Below, one piece after another: positions 10,610-22,024 of a stretch of DNA of 64,000 nucleotides. The stretch spans positions 58,695,069 to 58,759,068 of the forward strand of contig NC_080042.1 of NCBI RefSeq assembly GCF_012489685.1, in the 5' to 3' direction. Every line of letters starts with the position of its first letter. The first letter of the stretch is position 1. The notes under the pieces were generated by a model. The model was not told the DNA's origin. It did not search any database and was given only the letters and a program-made list of their open reading frames with translations. The translations under genes and the position numbers were made by a program. Source of the stretch: Lotus japonicus (Eukaryota; Streptophyta; Magnoliopsida; Fabales; Fabaceae).

Positions 10610-12000
10610 TCCGCATGAGTAGTGAATGGATGTCTTACCTTGTGTTTTTTGTTGAGTACCACTACAAGTTTATATAGACTATGGATCAGGTTCAGCATTG
10701 ACTGTGGTATTCAAAATTTTGTTGTAATATAGGTAAGCAAGTGGGCAGGCAGTTAGGTAGTCAAATTCTGGTTTAGAAACCTAGACGTTGGGTCTTAAGT
10801 ATTTTCAATGTCTGTCTTAATGTTTGGATTGTAACCATGATGTTTGGGTCCTAAGAACATGTTCACTTCTTATTAATGTATGTCTTAATACAAGAGGATC
10901 ATCTTGGCATTGTAATTATAATTCCGATTGTGCTATGAGCATTGTGATAATGTACGTTGGTGCCTCAAAGCCTATCCAGCGACATTTTTTTTTTAAGTTA
11001 CTTGGTTGAGCATTGTGATAATGAGCTTAGATTTGATTTTTTGTTGCACCAATTACGTGCATTGGCAGATAAGCATTGTAATTCACCCTCCACTTTTTCC
11101 TATTCATGCATTTCTTCTTCCACATATTTATTAACTCTGATGTTCTTGTCCTACCACTTCAAGTTCTTCGTGGTTGTGGAAAGCAGGGTAATAGGCTTTC
11201 TCAAAAGTTTTCATGCACTCAAGGCCAGTTTGTCCGTTTAGGATATTCTTGATTTTGCATTGGTGCAAACATGATTTTATGTATTTTAATGTGCTAATTG
11301 AGAAGTTAAAGACCCTAATAAGTGCTTGCATGTCAAGTGTCAAAATGTCGTGTTTTTCTTGATGAGGGTCCTTGAGCGGACTATATTTCCTTCTAGTTAA
11401 TGATTTCCTCTTATGGAAATTATTCCGATGTACATGTTAATGTATTGATGATTAATTAACATATATCCTATTCCAATTTTGAAAGAAGATATCACATATC
11501 TGCTTGATATGCTCTGTGTTCCATATTTTCTACAGCTTAGTTAGGCCATCTTGCACTAAGAATCGAAGATAATGAAATAAAATTGATGAAGAAAAATGAA
11601 GTGACTTGCACCCACTTTGGTGGATAAAAAGTCTAGTGCAATTCTATAAGTAAGCTCTTCAATTTTCCCTACAGAGCTGTTTCACACATTTAAGCCAATT
11701 CAAATCTTTCTCTCTTCAGTTACACACACAGTTATCATTCACACATGAAACAGCTTCACAAAAGAAGGAATCTGGATTCCCACTAAAATTGGACACTCAA
11801 ACATAATTAAGTTACACACACAGTTATCAAATAGTTGTCCAACCTTCATTCAAACATGAAACAACATTACAAATAGTTATCCTACCTTACAAATGTAGCC
11901 TGAAAATATAACTTAATTAAAAGAAGTGACTCTAATATCTAAATGCCATTTACTATCATCCTTCATTCAAACACATCCATTCCCCCAACCTGCAGCCTGA
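10610..12000. other. Intergenic between two convergent genes
   Basis: Holds the 3' flank of the Ulp1-like gene and, from the other side, 3' UTR material of the FRS gene. Two partly similar blocks near 11730-11790 and 11810-11870 share GTTACACACACAGTTATC and CATGAAAC. No coding frame is supported. Confidence 0.45.
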
Positions 12001-12076
12001 AAAAAGAACTTCATTAAAATAAGCACAACAAATTTTGAATGTGTCAACGTTGTAAGCATTAAACCAGATTTTGTAC

Positions 12077-14505
12077 CTAATCACCTGCTCCATCATCATC
12101 ATGACCCACATTAGAAGGTTCACCACATGCTGCAACTTTTGCCCTTTTGTTCTGGGGGCATGTTATCTTGTTGTGACCTTCATTCTTACAAATACTGCAC
12201 TTTCTTTTGCCTGTCTTGTTCCCAGTTTGTGAACCGCCACATCCCTTGCTCCTAACTGCAGTAGGATTTTTAATATTATCAAACTCCTTATTGCCGGTGT
12301 CAACATTATTAGCACAAGCATTGGATACAGCGGCAGCCTTCTTTTCTTTTAGTTTTGTAACATGCTTCGCCATGACGTCAACAGTATCCAGGTAGTCCTC
12401 CATAGATTCACACCCAAGGTTAAACATTTCTCTGCTTCTCATTACCAATGAACCAAGCCTAGCCAACATTGTTGACTCCCAGAATTTGAAGGCAGACTCT
12501 GAGTTATCTTTCATACCTTCCTTTGATGCTTTACACCATCTTTGCAATATTAAGCTTTCTGGAATGACATCAATGTCCAGATGCACCAACAGACCTATGA
12601 TATGATCACAAGGTACCCCAAAGGTCTCCATTCTCTGACAAGAACATCTAAAGGTGGACAAATGGTCATCATGCGCCACATGCCACAGCTTTGTTGGCTT
12701 ACAATACTTGTACAAGAGTATATGATGCACGATGATGTCTCCTTTATTGAAGCAACTTTCATTACACTGCCCCTACTAAGCCAAGGACGGAATTTTAAGA
12801 ATACAGACCTTGTATACACATTTGCAGCACAAATTTCCAATGCTCTAACATTGGTTTGCGGGACAGCGTCTCCTACCACTGATTTGTAGTCCGCATCAAC
12901 CTCTCTCCATCTCATATAATCCACAAAACGCTCAAAATACTGGACAAACTCAAGCAAGCTACTTCCAGAACGCACAATCCTACCAATTTGGGAATGCATA
13001 CCTTCACACCGTGAGGTAGTTCTAAACCCGGCAAAGAACTTTCCTCGCATCATCCCAGTGGCCCACATGTGCCTCTTCTCATACATGCTTTGCACCCATG
13101 CATTGTCTTCAAGGTTGTGTTCAGTAACCAATTCAAGCCATTTTTTATTGAAGTGCGCAACTGTATAGTTTCCCAACATACACCTTTTAAAACCTTTCAC
13201 AAAATTTGGGTCCCCAATATTTCTTTGCGCATTTTGTAAAAGGTGCCAAGCACATAAACGGTGATGAGCTTTGGGTAGTATTCGACTAATAGCATTCCGC
13301 ATCGCAGGATCTCCATCGGTGATTACCGCACTTGGTACTTTACCTTTCATTGCTGCCAAAAATTGTTCTAGTAACCACACATAGCTTTCCTCCTTCTCAT
13401 TAGTTAAAACTGCCGTGCCAAATACAATAGTCTGACAATGATGGTTAACTCCAACTAGCACAACAATGGGACACCCGTACTTATTCTTCCGGTACGTTGC
13501 ATCAAATGCCAAAACTTCACCAAAAACCTGAAAATCCATTCTGCTAATCCCATCAGCCCAAAACAATTGTTTTAAATTGCCTTGTTCATCAACAAGGTGT
13601 GACCAATACATCCCCGGATCACCAGAAGCAAGACCCTTAAGGTACACTAGAACAGCTTTGGCATCACACTGCTTCTTCTGTTTCTGCTTCGTCATTTGAT
13701 TAAGCATATCTACCTTTTGAAAATTGTTTTTATCAAAACCCCCGGATTGATCAGCAAATAAATTGTATATCTCAGTTGTGCTAATACCAGCTTTTCGCAT
13801 GCTGTTCATTCCCACTATATCACCATCTTTCATCTGCCGATGAGCTGGTAACATTGATGATTGCTTCCCCTCTAACATTGCATGGTTGTGATCATCTCCA
13901 AATAATACCACATGCCACCTACCACTTTCCACATCCAAACGAACCCTCAATTTTGCACAGCACCCGCACCTTGTCTCTACCTTTGTTTCCCGCTTCCGAT
14001 TGGCCCTCATTCGATTTTTCTCTTCACGAAAGCCTTCCTTGTGACACACTAAGTCTTGCCTCACAATTTCCCCATGCTTGTTTCTCACCACCTTGCTCTT
14101 CCGTATTGAGAATCCCTTTATCCTAGCATACAAGTTGTAGAACTCAAATACAACTTGCCGATTCAAAAAATGGTACTTCTTGAAGTTAGTCTCATTAATA
14201 CTATCCCACACAATGTTTGCAGCATCATCCATACTATTGAAAGCATAACCCGCTTCTTCCTCACCAATTGATTCAGACAAGGTAGGTGTGGTAGATGATA
14301 GATCTCCGGCAACATTTTTTCCTTCCCCATTTGATGAAGAACCTATATAAAAGTAACAACACCAACTCAGAATCTCAAATACATACCTATCTTAACGGGT
14401 CAAATGGTTCATGTCAGAGTAATTACAAATTCAGATTACAGTTCAAGATCATAGCAAAATTGTACCTTCATCTGAACAGCAATTTGGAATTTCTAAGTCT
14501 TCCAT
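12077..14505 (-). pseudogene. FAR1/FRS-type MULE transposase gene with one frameshift
   Basis: Exon 1 (14505-14466) encodes MEDLEIPNCCSDE. After a GT-AG intron, exon 2 (from 14342) continues in frame. Domains in order: FAR1 DNA-binding region (FYNLYARIKGFSIRKSKVVR, then CHKEGF, C.CCAKLRV, HNHAM); MULE transposase core with LAFDATYRKNKYGCPIVVLV, VITDGDPAMRNAI and HRLCAWHLLQNA; the GMHSQIGR region; a SWIM zinc finger FRCSCQRMETFGVPCDHII; and a zinc knuckle CSICKNEGHNKITC near the end. The stop is TAG at 12077-12079. A one-base frameshift near 12715-12725, between SSCIIY and YKYCKPTKLW, separates the transposase core from the SWIM finger, so the full protein is not made as read. All expected domains of a FAR1-RELATED SEQUENCE factor or autonomous MULE transposase are present. 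Upstream splice signals indicate a 5' UTR intron, and a donor abuts the stop codon. Confidence 0.88.
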
Positions 14506-15010
14506 CCCTTCAACCTGAAAGGTTTAAACAAATTAGTTCCACAAACAAACTCACACAAAAGCCACGAAATTTGCTCCACCACCAACAACAAAGTAAATCG
14601 TTCAAACATAAACCCAGGAAATTGACAACTCAACACATTACTAAATCTTTTATGACCCAGATTCACAGAACGAAACTCAACTAAGTCATTTTTCACCCAA
14701 AACCCGACCAACCGAAGGTACCTAAACCAGGGTTTTTCTAAAAAACCAAACGCACCCAAAAAATCTTAACAAAGTGAACAAACAAGGGAGAAGACAGAGG
14801 ACAAATTCTTAACACAGTATGGGCTAACCTGTTTCGTCACAGACGGGGATGAACAAATTTTACAAGCTGCGACACAATGGTGGTCACGGTCCCTCAAGGG
14901 AGAAGATAGAGGACAGAGGATAGATCTGAATTTTAGGGTGTGGGGGATTCTAATTAGGGTTTTTCCTTGGGTTTCCCTTAGGATCTGTACCCGATTGTAG
15001 GTTAACCGAA
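14506..15010 (-). other. 5' UTR exons and promoter side of the FRS gene
   Basis: On the minus strand an acceptor (TTTCAG at about 14514-14519) precedes the coding exon by a few bases. A donor-like ACAG|GTTAGCCC near 14826-14832 marks a likely upstream noncoding exon extending to about 15000. This is splice-site reading only. Confidence 0.5.
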
Positions 15011-15079
15011 GTCCTTATGTGCAAATAAGCAAAGTACTGGCAGGAACCCAGAGACCTGAAAAAACCGGTCAAAAGCAGT

Positions 15080-15095
15080 GGTCCATCGATGGACC
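15080..15095. repeat. 16-bp perfect palindrome
   Basis: GGTCCATCGATGGACC is its own reverse complement. It lies in the spacer upstream of the FRS gene. No known factor site is assigned. Confidence 0.8.
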
Positions 15096-15221
15096 AAAGT
15101 GCTACCTGCCCAAGTCCTTCAAGTCTTTATTCTATATTGCTATATATATTGTTATAGTTTGTGGCTCTCCATCTTTCACGCTGCTAATGTACTATCATTT
15201 TGAGATTCAATGGTGGGCCTT

Positions 15222-15480
15222 TGTGGCATGCATTTCTTGACTTTTACATTTACCTGATTTAATTTCTTTTGTTTGATCATTCATGGTAGAATTCATTTCC
15301 ATGGACCACTTCCACCACAAAAGCAAACATGAGGTTCAATCATAAAGAAAAGTTGAAAAACATGGGGGTCCAATCATAAAGAAAAGTTGAAAAACAAGGA
15401 GAGACAGACTGTTATAGATATTTTCTTTATACATATTTTAAGTGACCGGTCTTGTAGCTCTATAATTCCAAGCATCACCT
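15222..15480 (+). repeat. TNL-upstream duplicated segment, copy 1
   Basis: Shares GTGGCATGC.TTTCTTGACTT, CAATCATAAAGAAAA.TTGA, GACAGACTGTTATAGATATT and AATTCCAAGCATCACC with 17776-17979, directly upstream of the TNL gene. It contains its own short direct repeat of the CAATCATAAAGAAAAG segment. Confidence 0.85.
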
Positions 15481-15573
15481 TCGTTTACATTTTTGTACGC
15501 TTATGTTTAGGTTCTAAACTTCTTTTTTGACACAATTATGTCTGCTTGCTTTGTTCTCATCATGACTTATAAT

Positions 15574-16350
15574 CAGGGGCGGATCCAGACTTTAAATATC
15601 AGTGAGGCTAAATATAAAAGCAATTATAGACTAAAAGAGAAATATTATAGATAAAACCATGAGAGAAAGTTTCTCATGAAAATAGAAGAGTTTACAATGA
15701 AAATCGTCTATTAATTTCAGTTTCCACATATCAATTTCAATTTCCTTAAACCCTAGAATAAGAATTCAAAAAACCCTTTTCCACATATCAATTTCAGTTT
15801 CCACATATCAATTTCAATTTCCTCAAACCCTAGAACAAGAATTCAGAAAACCCTTTTCCACATATCAATTTCAGTTTCCACATATCAATTTCAATTTCCT
15901 CAAACCCTAGAACAAGAATCCAAAGTCCCAAACCCTTTGAGTGACTGAGAGTGAGAGCTTCGAGTGACTGAGAGCATTACCTTTTGAGTTTTGACTTTGA
16001 GTGAGTGAGAGCTTCAATCAGTTGAGAGGGAGAGGCACTGTCACACTGAGCACTGAGGGTCTGAGGCAGGAGCTTCGTTGTTGGTTCGTTGGAGAGCAGG
16101 AGTAGAGAGGGCGAGAGGCACAAACGAGAGTCAAGAGATCCAGAGGCGTGCGCCGCCGTCGTGCAGCCGTGAATCGACCGAGAGAGAGGCGGAGGCGTGA
16201 GAGAACAGAGAAGAAGCGTGCGTGCGTGAGTGGTGGTGATAGAAAACAAATAATTTTTCTTTTTTTTTAACATATAAATTTAAAAAAAAAATAAAAAATA
16301 AAAACCGGTGTGGCCACTGCCACACTGGCCTCTGAGTGGGTCCGCCCCTG
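15574..16350. mobile_element. Nonautonomous hAT element, 777 bp
   Basis: Perfect 8-bp target duplications CTTATAAT at 15566-15573 and 16351-16358 flank 13-bp inverted ends, CAGGGGCGGATCC on the left and GGGTCCGCCCCTG on the right. An 8-bp duplication with CAGGGGCGGA-type ends is characteristic of hAT elements. No transposase frame was found. Frames on the minus strand at 15977-16273 and 16131-16517 look like composition artefacts. Insertion occurred within the duplicated TNL-upstream sequence. Confidence 0.93.
15718..15911 (+). repeat. 77-bp tandem repeat inside the hAT element, about 2.5 copies
   Basis: CAGTTTCCACATATC recurs at 15718, 15795 and 15872, an exact 77-base step. Confidence 0.9.
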
Positions 16351-16424
16351 CTTATAATACTTTTTTGATATCTGATGAAATCAATCTTAAAATAAAATAA
16401 TGCACATGTCAATAAGTAAAAATT

Positions 16425-16653
16425 AAAGCGTGTGAAGAGAGGAGAACAAGTATGATGACAGTGACAGAGGTAAACAATTTTCTGTAATTTCCTGTAAATT
16501 TCCTTTCTTGACTTCACTTGATTTAAATGGTATCATTCATTCAATGTGGGATCACTTTAACTACAAAAACAAGAATGGGGTCCTATCATAAAGAAAAATT
16601 GAAAAAACGGAGAGACTGTTGCATAAACAACCAGACATATATATAGATATATT
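16425..16653 (+). repeat. TNL-upstream duplicated segment, copy 2
   Basis: Shares AAGCGTGTGAAGA..AGAGAA, GTGACAGAGGTAAACAATTT and the GGTCCTATCAT.AAGAAAAAT block with copies at 17515-17623 and 17630-17979. Confidence 0.85.
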
Positions 16654-16659
16654 CTTAAC

Positions 16660-17510
16660 CCCACAGGCCTTCCTCCATTTGTGATGAACCCTCTGTTGTG
16701 GTTTGAACCTTAAGTTGCTCCTTTTTTGAAACCTACAAATATTTAAGAGAAAATAAAGATCATCATACCCTTATAAAATTATCTTTATTATCATGTTTTC
16801 ACTCAATTATTTCTTGATCTTTCTATAACCCTCTGTGTGTGCATATGATTTAAAAATCTTTTATTCCCAGCTCAAAAAAACTAGCATTTAAAAATCTTTT
16901 AAGCTCTACCTGGCTTTGATTCACATATTCATTTCTACGGTGGTATTAATGATAAAGAATAAGTCTGATTTTCTTTCTTTCTTCTACAGAAAGTAGCCTA
17001 GCAACTTCATAAGGTCCTGGATGCTGAGAGAAGTGAAAATTGTAATTGATACACAAAAAGACATGGTGGCTGAGTTCATTGTACTTACACCAAAAAATAG
17101 AGCACGAACTGTAAATTTGATAAGCTTTTAGACTTGTGCTTTTCATTTCATGATTAGCTTCTTTCTTCATTCATCCATATCAATGAGACTTGTGCTTTTC
17201 ATCTCATGATAAGATCTCAACTCACATGAAAACAATACAATAAAAGAAGAAGCTGAGTCTACTGTTTTTAAGATGTTTGATATTTTAGGTCCAAAAATCT
17301 CCCTAGCTAGTCTCCACCCACACTGAAGCTGCTCTCAACCCTTAATTTTTTAAAGATTTGTATTATCAAAATTCAAAGAAGAAAGAAAAAGATGGTGTTA
17401 AGAAGAGAAGTGAGAGATAAGAAGAGAAAGATAGTGAAAATGAGATGTGAATGAATCAAAACAATTCGTAATGGAAAGAAAAGAAAAGGAAACAGCTTAT
17501 TCTTATTGCC
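16660..17510. other. Intergenic, nothing recognised
   Basis: AT-rich spacer between duplicated TNL-upstream segments. A short repeat (GACTTGTGCTTTTCAT at about 17130 and 17187) is the only structure seen. Confidence 0.4.
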
Positions 17511-17514
17511 GAAG

Positions 17515-17623
17515 CCACAAAAATAAGAATGCATGGGGTCCTATCATTAAGAAAAATTGAAAAACAATGAGACTGTTGCATAATTAACCAGGCTTAGATA
17601 TAGATATTTTCTACAATGTATAT
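17515..17623 (+). repeat. TNL-upstream duplicated segment, copy 3 (short)
   Basis: CATGGGGTCCTATCATTAAG and GAGACTGTTGCATAA.....CCAG match copy 2. This copy abuts copy 4. Confidence 0.8.
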
Positions 17624-17629
17624 AAGTAT

Positions 17630-17979
17630 AAAGCGTGTGAAGATAAGAGAACAAGTATGATGGCAGTGACAGAGGTAAACAATTTCCTGTAAATTTCTAC
17701 CATGACTGGCAGGCAGGTCAAGAAAGTTTATAGCATAATAATACAATAACGCAAGAGTAAATGGTCCTGGGCCTGGTGGCATGCCTTTCTTGACTTTTAC
17801 TTGATTTAAATGGTAGCACTCATTCCAAGTGGGATCACTTCAACAACTACAAAAACAAGCATGGGTCCAATCATAAAGAAAAATTGAAAAACAAGGAGAG
17901 ACAGACTGTTATAGATATTTTCTTTGTAGATATTTTATTAAGTGACTAGTCTTGGAGCTCAATAATTCCAAGCATCACC
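17630..17979 (+). repeat. TNL-upstream duplicated segment, copy 4 (promoter-proximal)
   Basis: Joins the AAGCGTGTGAAGATAAGAG block of copy 2 to the GTGGCATGCCTTTCTTGAC block of copy 1 and lies 175 bp before the TNL start codon. It is therefore likely the copy belonging to the present gene. Confidence 0.85.
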
Positions 17980-18153
17980 GGCGTATATACCTTTTGACAA
18001 TTCTTTTTAGGATTTATATATGAAATCCCTTTCCCCTTTAATTTTGTCTTTTATAAATCTCATGTGTATTTGGTTGCTCTGTTCTCATGACATATACTTA
18101 TGGTTGCACACACCATTCATATTCCACACTTATCATTCCAAGCTTTCTTTCTC

Positions 18154-21100
18154 ATGGCTCTGCTACCATCATCATCCTCCTCCTTCTCCTCCTTCACCTA
18201 TGCATTCACTTACGATGTATTCCTCAGCTTCAGGGGTTCTGATACTCGCTTTGGTTTTACTGGCAATCTCCACAAAACTCTCTCAGATAAGGGAATCCAC
18301 ACCTTCATTGATGATAAGGACCTTAAGAGAGGAGATGAAATCACACCCGCACTTATCAAGGCCATTCAAGAGTCGAGGATTGCCATCCCTATCTTCTCTG
18401 TGAACTATGCTTCTTCTTCATTTTGCCTGGATGAACTTGTCACAATCATGGAGTGTGTCAAGGCAAAAGGTCGGTTGGTTCTTCCGGTTTTCTATGATGT
18501 GGATCCTTCTCATGTCAGACATCAAAGTGGGACTTATGCTGAAGCTATGGACAAGCATGAGAAGAGGTTTAAGGATAGCAAGGAAAAGTTGAAGGACAAC
18601 ATGGAGAGGTTGCAAAAATGGAAGATGGCTCTTAACCAAGCCGCTAATTTGTCAGGCTCTCATTACAAACCCAGGTACCCCACTTCACCCTCTTTTTTTC
18701 TTCTTGTGTTTCTTTACAACTTCACAGACATGATAGAATTTATTGTTATTATTTCACACAAATTTCACTTCTCTTATTGGGCAGTGATGGATCTTATGAA
18801 CACGACTTTATCGGAAAAATTGTTAAAGAGGTCTTAAGAAAGATTAATCGTGTAGCTTTACATATTGCTGATTACCCCGTTGGACTAGAATCCCAAGTGG
18901 AAGAAGTGCTTTTTCTTATGGATGTTGGGTCTGATGATAAAGTTCACATGGTAGGAATTCATGGAATAGGAGGGATTGGTAAAACAACACTTGCTCTAGC
19001 AGTTTACAATTCCATTGCTGACCATTTTGAAGGTTTATGTTTTTTAGAAAATGTTCGAGAAAATTCAAACAAACATGGGTTACCACATCTCCAAAAGATA
19101 TTTCTTGTGGATGTACTTGAAGAGAAGGAAATTGAGATAACAAGTGTCGGCAAAGGAATTTCAATGATACAACGTAGGCTCCAGCAAAAAAGGGTTCTTT
19201 TGATTCTAGATGATGTTAACAAGATGGAGCAGCTACAAGGCATTATTGGAAGGTCTGATTGGTTTGGTCGTGGTAGTAGAGTCATCATCACGACTCGGGA
19301 TAAACACTTGCTAGCATTACACGGGGTTGAAAGCACATATGAAGTGGAAACGTTGAACGAGAATGATGCTGTTAAATTGCTCAGATGGAAAGCTTTTAAA
19401 GAGGACAAGGTTAGACCAAACTATGAAGGCATGTTAAGCCGTGCATTGGCTTATGCTTCCGGCCTTCCATTGGCTTTGGAAGTAATAGGTTCTAACCTGT
19501 ATGGAAAAAGTATACAAGAATGGGAATCTGCATTAGAGCAATATGAAAAGATTCCAACTAAAAAGATTCAACAAGTACTTGAAGTGAGTTTTGCTGCTTT
19601 AGAGAAACAAGAGCAAAGTGTTTTCTTAGACGTCGCTTGTTGCTTCAAAGGATATCACTTAGAAGAGGTTGAAAATATACTCAATGCCCATCATAACCAT
19701 TGCATTAAATATCAAATTGTTGTGTTGGTTGATAAGTCTCTCATAAAGATTACTCATTCGGGTTATGTGACACTACACGACTTGATTGAGGATATGGGTA
19801 AAGAAATTGTGCGACAAGAATCACCACAAGAGCCTGGAAACCGCAGTAGGTTATGGTTTCATGAAGACATATTTGAAGTTTTGGAACAAAATACGGTATG
19901 ACTTGTCTGGATTATTTGGTTGTTTATCGTGGATCTTGATTTAGCCTTTTTTATTATTCAAAGCTACTAATGTTATATTACCATTTCCCCCCTTTTTAAT
20001 ATTTGCATGTCTCTTACTACTTGTGTTAATCTCTTATTTGTCTTTTTTTTCTTCTAAAGGGAACAAGCAAAATTGAAATGATGCATCTAGATTACCCGTC
20101 ATTTGAAGAAGTGAATTGGGATGGAGAGGCTTTCAAAGAGATGAAAAAACTCAAAACACTTGTCATTAGAAAAACTCATTTTTCTAAAGGTCCAGAGCAT
20201 CTTCCAAATAGTTTAAGAGTACTAGAGTGGTGGAAATACCCTTCACAACATTTACCAAGTGATTTCCATCCAAAGAAACTTTCCATATGCATATTACCTT
20301 ATAGTAGCATGGTGTCCTTGGAGTTGGGAAGATCATCAAAGGCAAGTATGATAATGATTCAATATCCTTGATCTTCTTGTGTATTATAATCACTAATATT
20401 CATTTGATTTTTGTTTTCCTTTTTTTGTTTTCTTTTTTAGCAGAAGTTCGAGACTATGAAAGTTTTAAATCTCGATTTCTGTGAATCATTAACAGAGATA
20501 CCTAACTTAACTGGTCTCCCAAATTTAGAAGAGCTTTCATTTGAATTTTGTTCAAAATTAATTACGATTGACTGTTCGGTTGGGTTGTTGGCCAAACTTA
20601 AAAGCTTGAATGCTGGTTATTGCTCCCAGCTTAGGAGTTTTCCTTCCCTTAAGCTGCCCTCTCTTGAAAAACTCTATCTTCATGGTTGTTTAAGTCTTGA
20701 GAGTTTTCCAGAAATATTAGAAAAGATGGAAAATATAAGGAAGCTTGATTTGAGGTGCACTAACATAAGCAAATTTCCACATTCATTTGGAAATCTGACT
20801 CGACTTCTATTCATGTGGGTTTCTCACTTGCTGCCATTAAGGAGCTTAGACACGATGCCAGAACTATTATGGCTCGAAATCAGTCAGCGGCGGATATATT
20901 ATGAGGATAGCGAGAGTGAGAGTGAAGAAGAAGTGATGGATGGCGGAGCTGTGGAATTAGTTCCCACGTTCTTGAATGAAAAAGAGAGTTCCATGCTTTT
21001 GCCTTCAAAACTAGAATGTCTTACTCTCGAACAGAGCCACCTGTCAGATGAATATTTAGTATTAGTTCCCTCCTTGTTTCCTAACTTGCAAGAATTAGAG

Positions 21101-21897
21101 CTAATGGATTGTCCATCAATCACAGTTGTACCTGAATGCATCAAAGAATGTCGCTTTTTACGGAGGCTTTTCTTGAATAGATGCGAGCAACTTAGAGAAA
21201 TTTGTGAAGGGATTTTGCCAAGATTAAACAAGTTAGTTGTATGCGGATGTCCATCCTTGAGTTCCAGTTGTAGAAGCATGTTGGTGAGGCAGGTTAGTTT
21301 TTGATTTGATTTGTTATGTTTAGAATGTATTTATTTATTTCATCATTATTTATTAATTAATGTTCTCCGCTTAAACAGGAACTGGGTGCGGATGTAGACA
21401 TTCATCTTCAATTGCGAAACTTAGAAGGAGAAACGATTCCAGAGAGGTTTGAGCACCAGAACAGGGGTCCATCTCCGTCACTTTCTTTCTGGTTTCGTAA
21501 CGACTTCCCTCTCATCTTACTATGTATTGCTTCTCCACCTGAAACAAATTTGCCTGACCATGATTATTCAATAGTAAATTCCTTCATCAATGGCTCTTCA
21601 GGTCAACTATTCAGAGTGAATTGGGGTTGTACTCTTCTTCAGAGGCTAAGCAAAGACTACTTTGATACACATATGAGCGAAATATGCAGGATATCAAAAA
21701 ATAAGTGGAATTATGTGGAGTTTAGGATTGAAAGGGTCTTTGATTTTGGAATTGGAATCCATGTATTGAAAGAGCAAAACATGCAGGATATCCGATTCAT
21801 GAATCCTGATAAAAGGAGAAAAATAGACTTGAATTTGGCACCGCTTGAAGAGGATGATTTGAATGTGATAGATTTTATCATTAATATGCTACACTAA
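18154..21897 (+). CDS. TIR-NBS-LRR (TNL) disease-resistance-type immune receptor, five exons
   Basis: Exons: 18154-18674, 18785-19895, 20060-20341, 20444-21292 and 21379-21897, joining in frame to about 1093 aa. The ATG at 18154 was chosen because the TIR domain begins within 20 residues; an in-frame ATG at 18100 adds an unrelated leader. The TIR domain (about 19-165) has YDVFLSFRGSDTR and, in FCLDELVTI, the catalytic-position Glu94 of NADase TIRs. NB-ARC has P-loop GIGGIGKTT (about 234-242), kinase-2 RVLLILDDVN, GSRVIITTRDKHLL, GLPLALEVIGSNL and an MHD-equivalent LHDLIEDMGKEIV. The LRRs fill exons 3-4. Exon 5 is the post-LRR (C-JID-type) domain beginning IPERFEHQNRG. Oddities: intron 3 uses a GC donor with a tandem TAGCAG acceptor, and the C-terminus carries KRRKIDLNLAP, an EAR-like DLNxxP motif. 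No disabling lesion was seen. Function is inferred as effector-triggered immunity. Confidence 0.95.
20342..20443 (+). other. GC-AG intron with NAGNAG acceptor (TNL intron 3)
   Basis: The exon ends TCATCAAAG and is followed by GCAAGT, a strong GC-type donor. A GT donor four bases on would break the frame. The acceptor is TTTTTTAGCAG, giving two in-frame choices that differ by one Gln codon. Confidence 0.7.
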
Positions 21898-21955
21898 AAC
21901 AGGAAGTGCATGAGGGGTAAAGACCTACTTTGAATTGCCATGCCTATAAACAGGA

Positions 21956-22024
21956 AGGATTCCAAAGTGGTTTGAGCACGAGAGAAGGGGTGCACTTTCT
22001 TTCTGGTTTTCCATCGTACACTGA
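21956..22024 (+). pseudogene. Remnant of a second TNL C-terminal exon
   Basis: After an acceptor-like TAAACAGGAA, the frame reads RIPKWFEHERRGALSFWFSI and then stops. It mirrors IPERFEHQNRG...SLSFWF at the start of exon 5. This is a leftover of a duplicated post-LRR exon or of a neighbouring lost TNL. Confidence 0.7.

Noticed and set aside
5421..15200. Terminal inverted repeats around the RNase H-N / Ulp1 / FRS trio
   Set aside because: Comparing both flanks by eye gave no convincing inverted match or 9-bp duplication, so the single-element idea is kept only as a hypothesis.
15977..16517. Two minus-strand open frames (98 and 128 codons) as genes
   Set aside because: They lie in or across the hAT element, follow simple-sequence composition and have no recognisable domain.
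20899..21279. Minus-strand 126-codon frame opposite the TNL LRR exon
   Set aside because: Shadow of the coding strand; no independent support.
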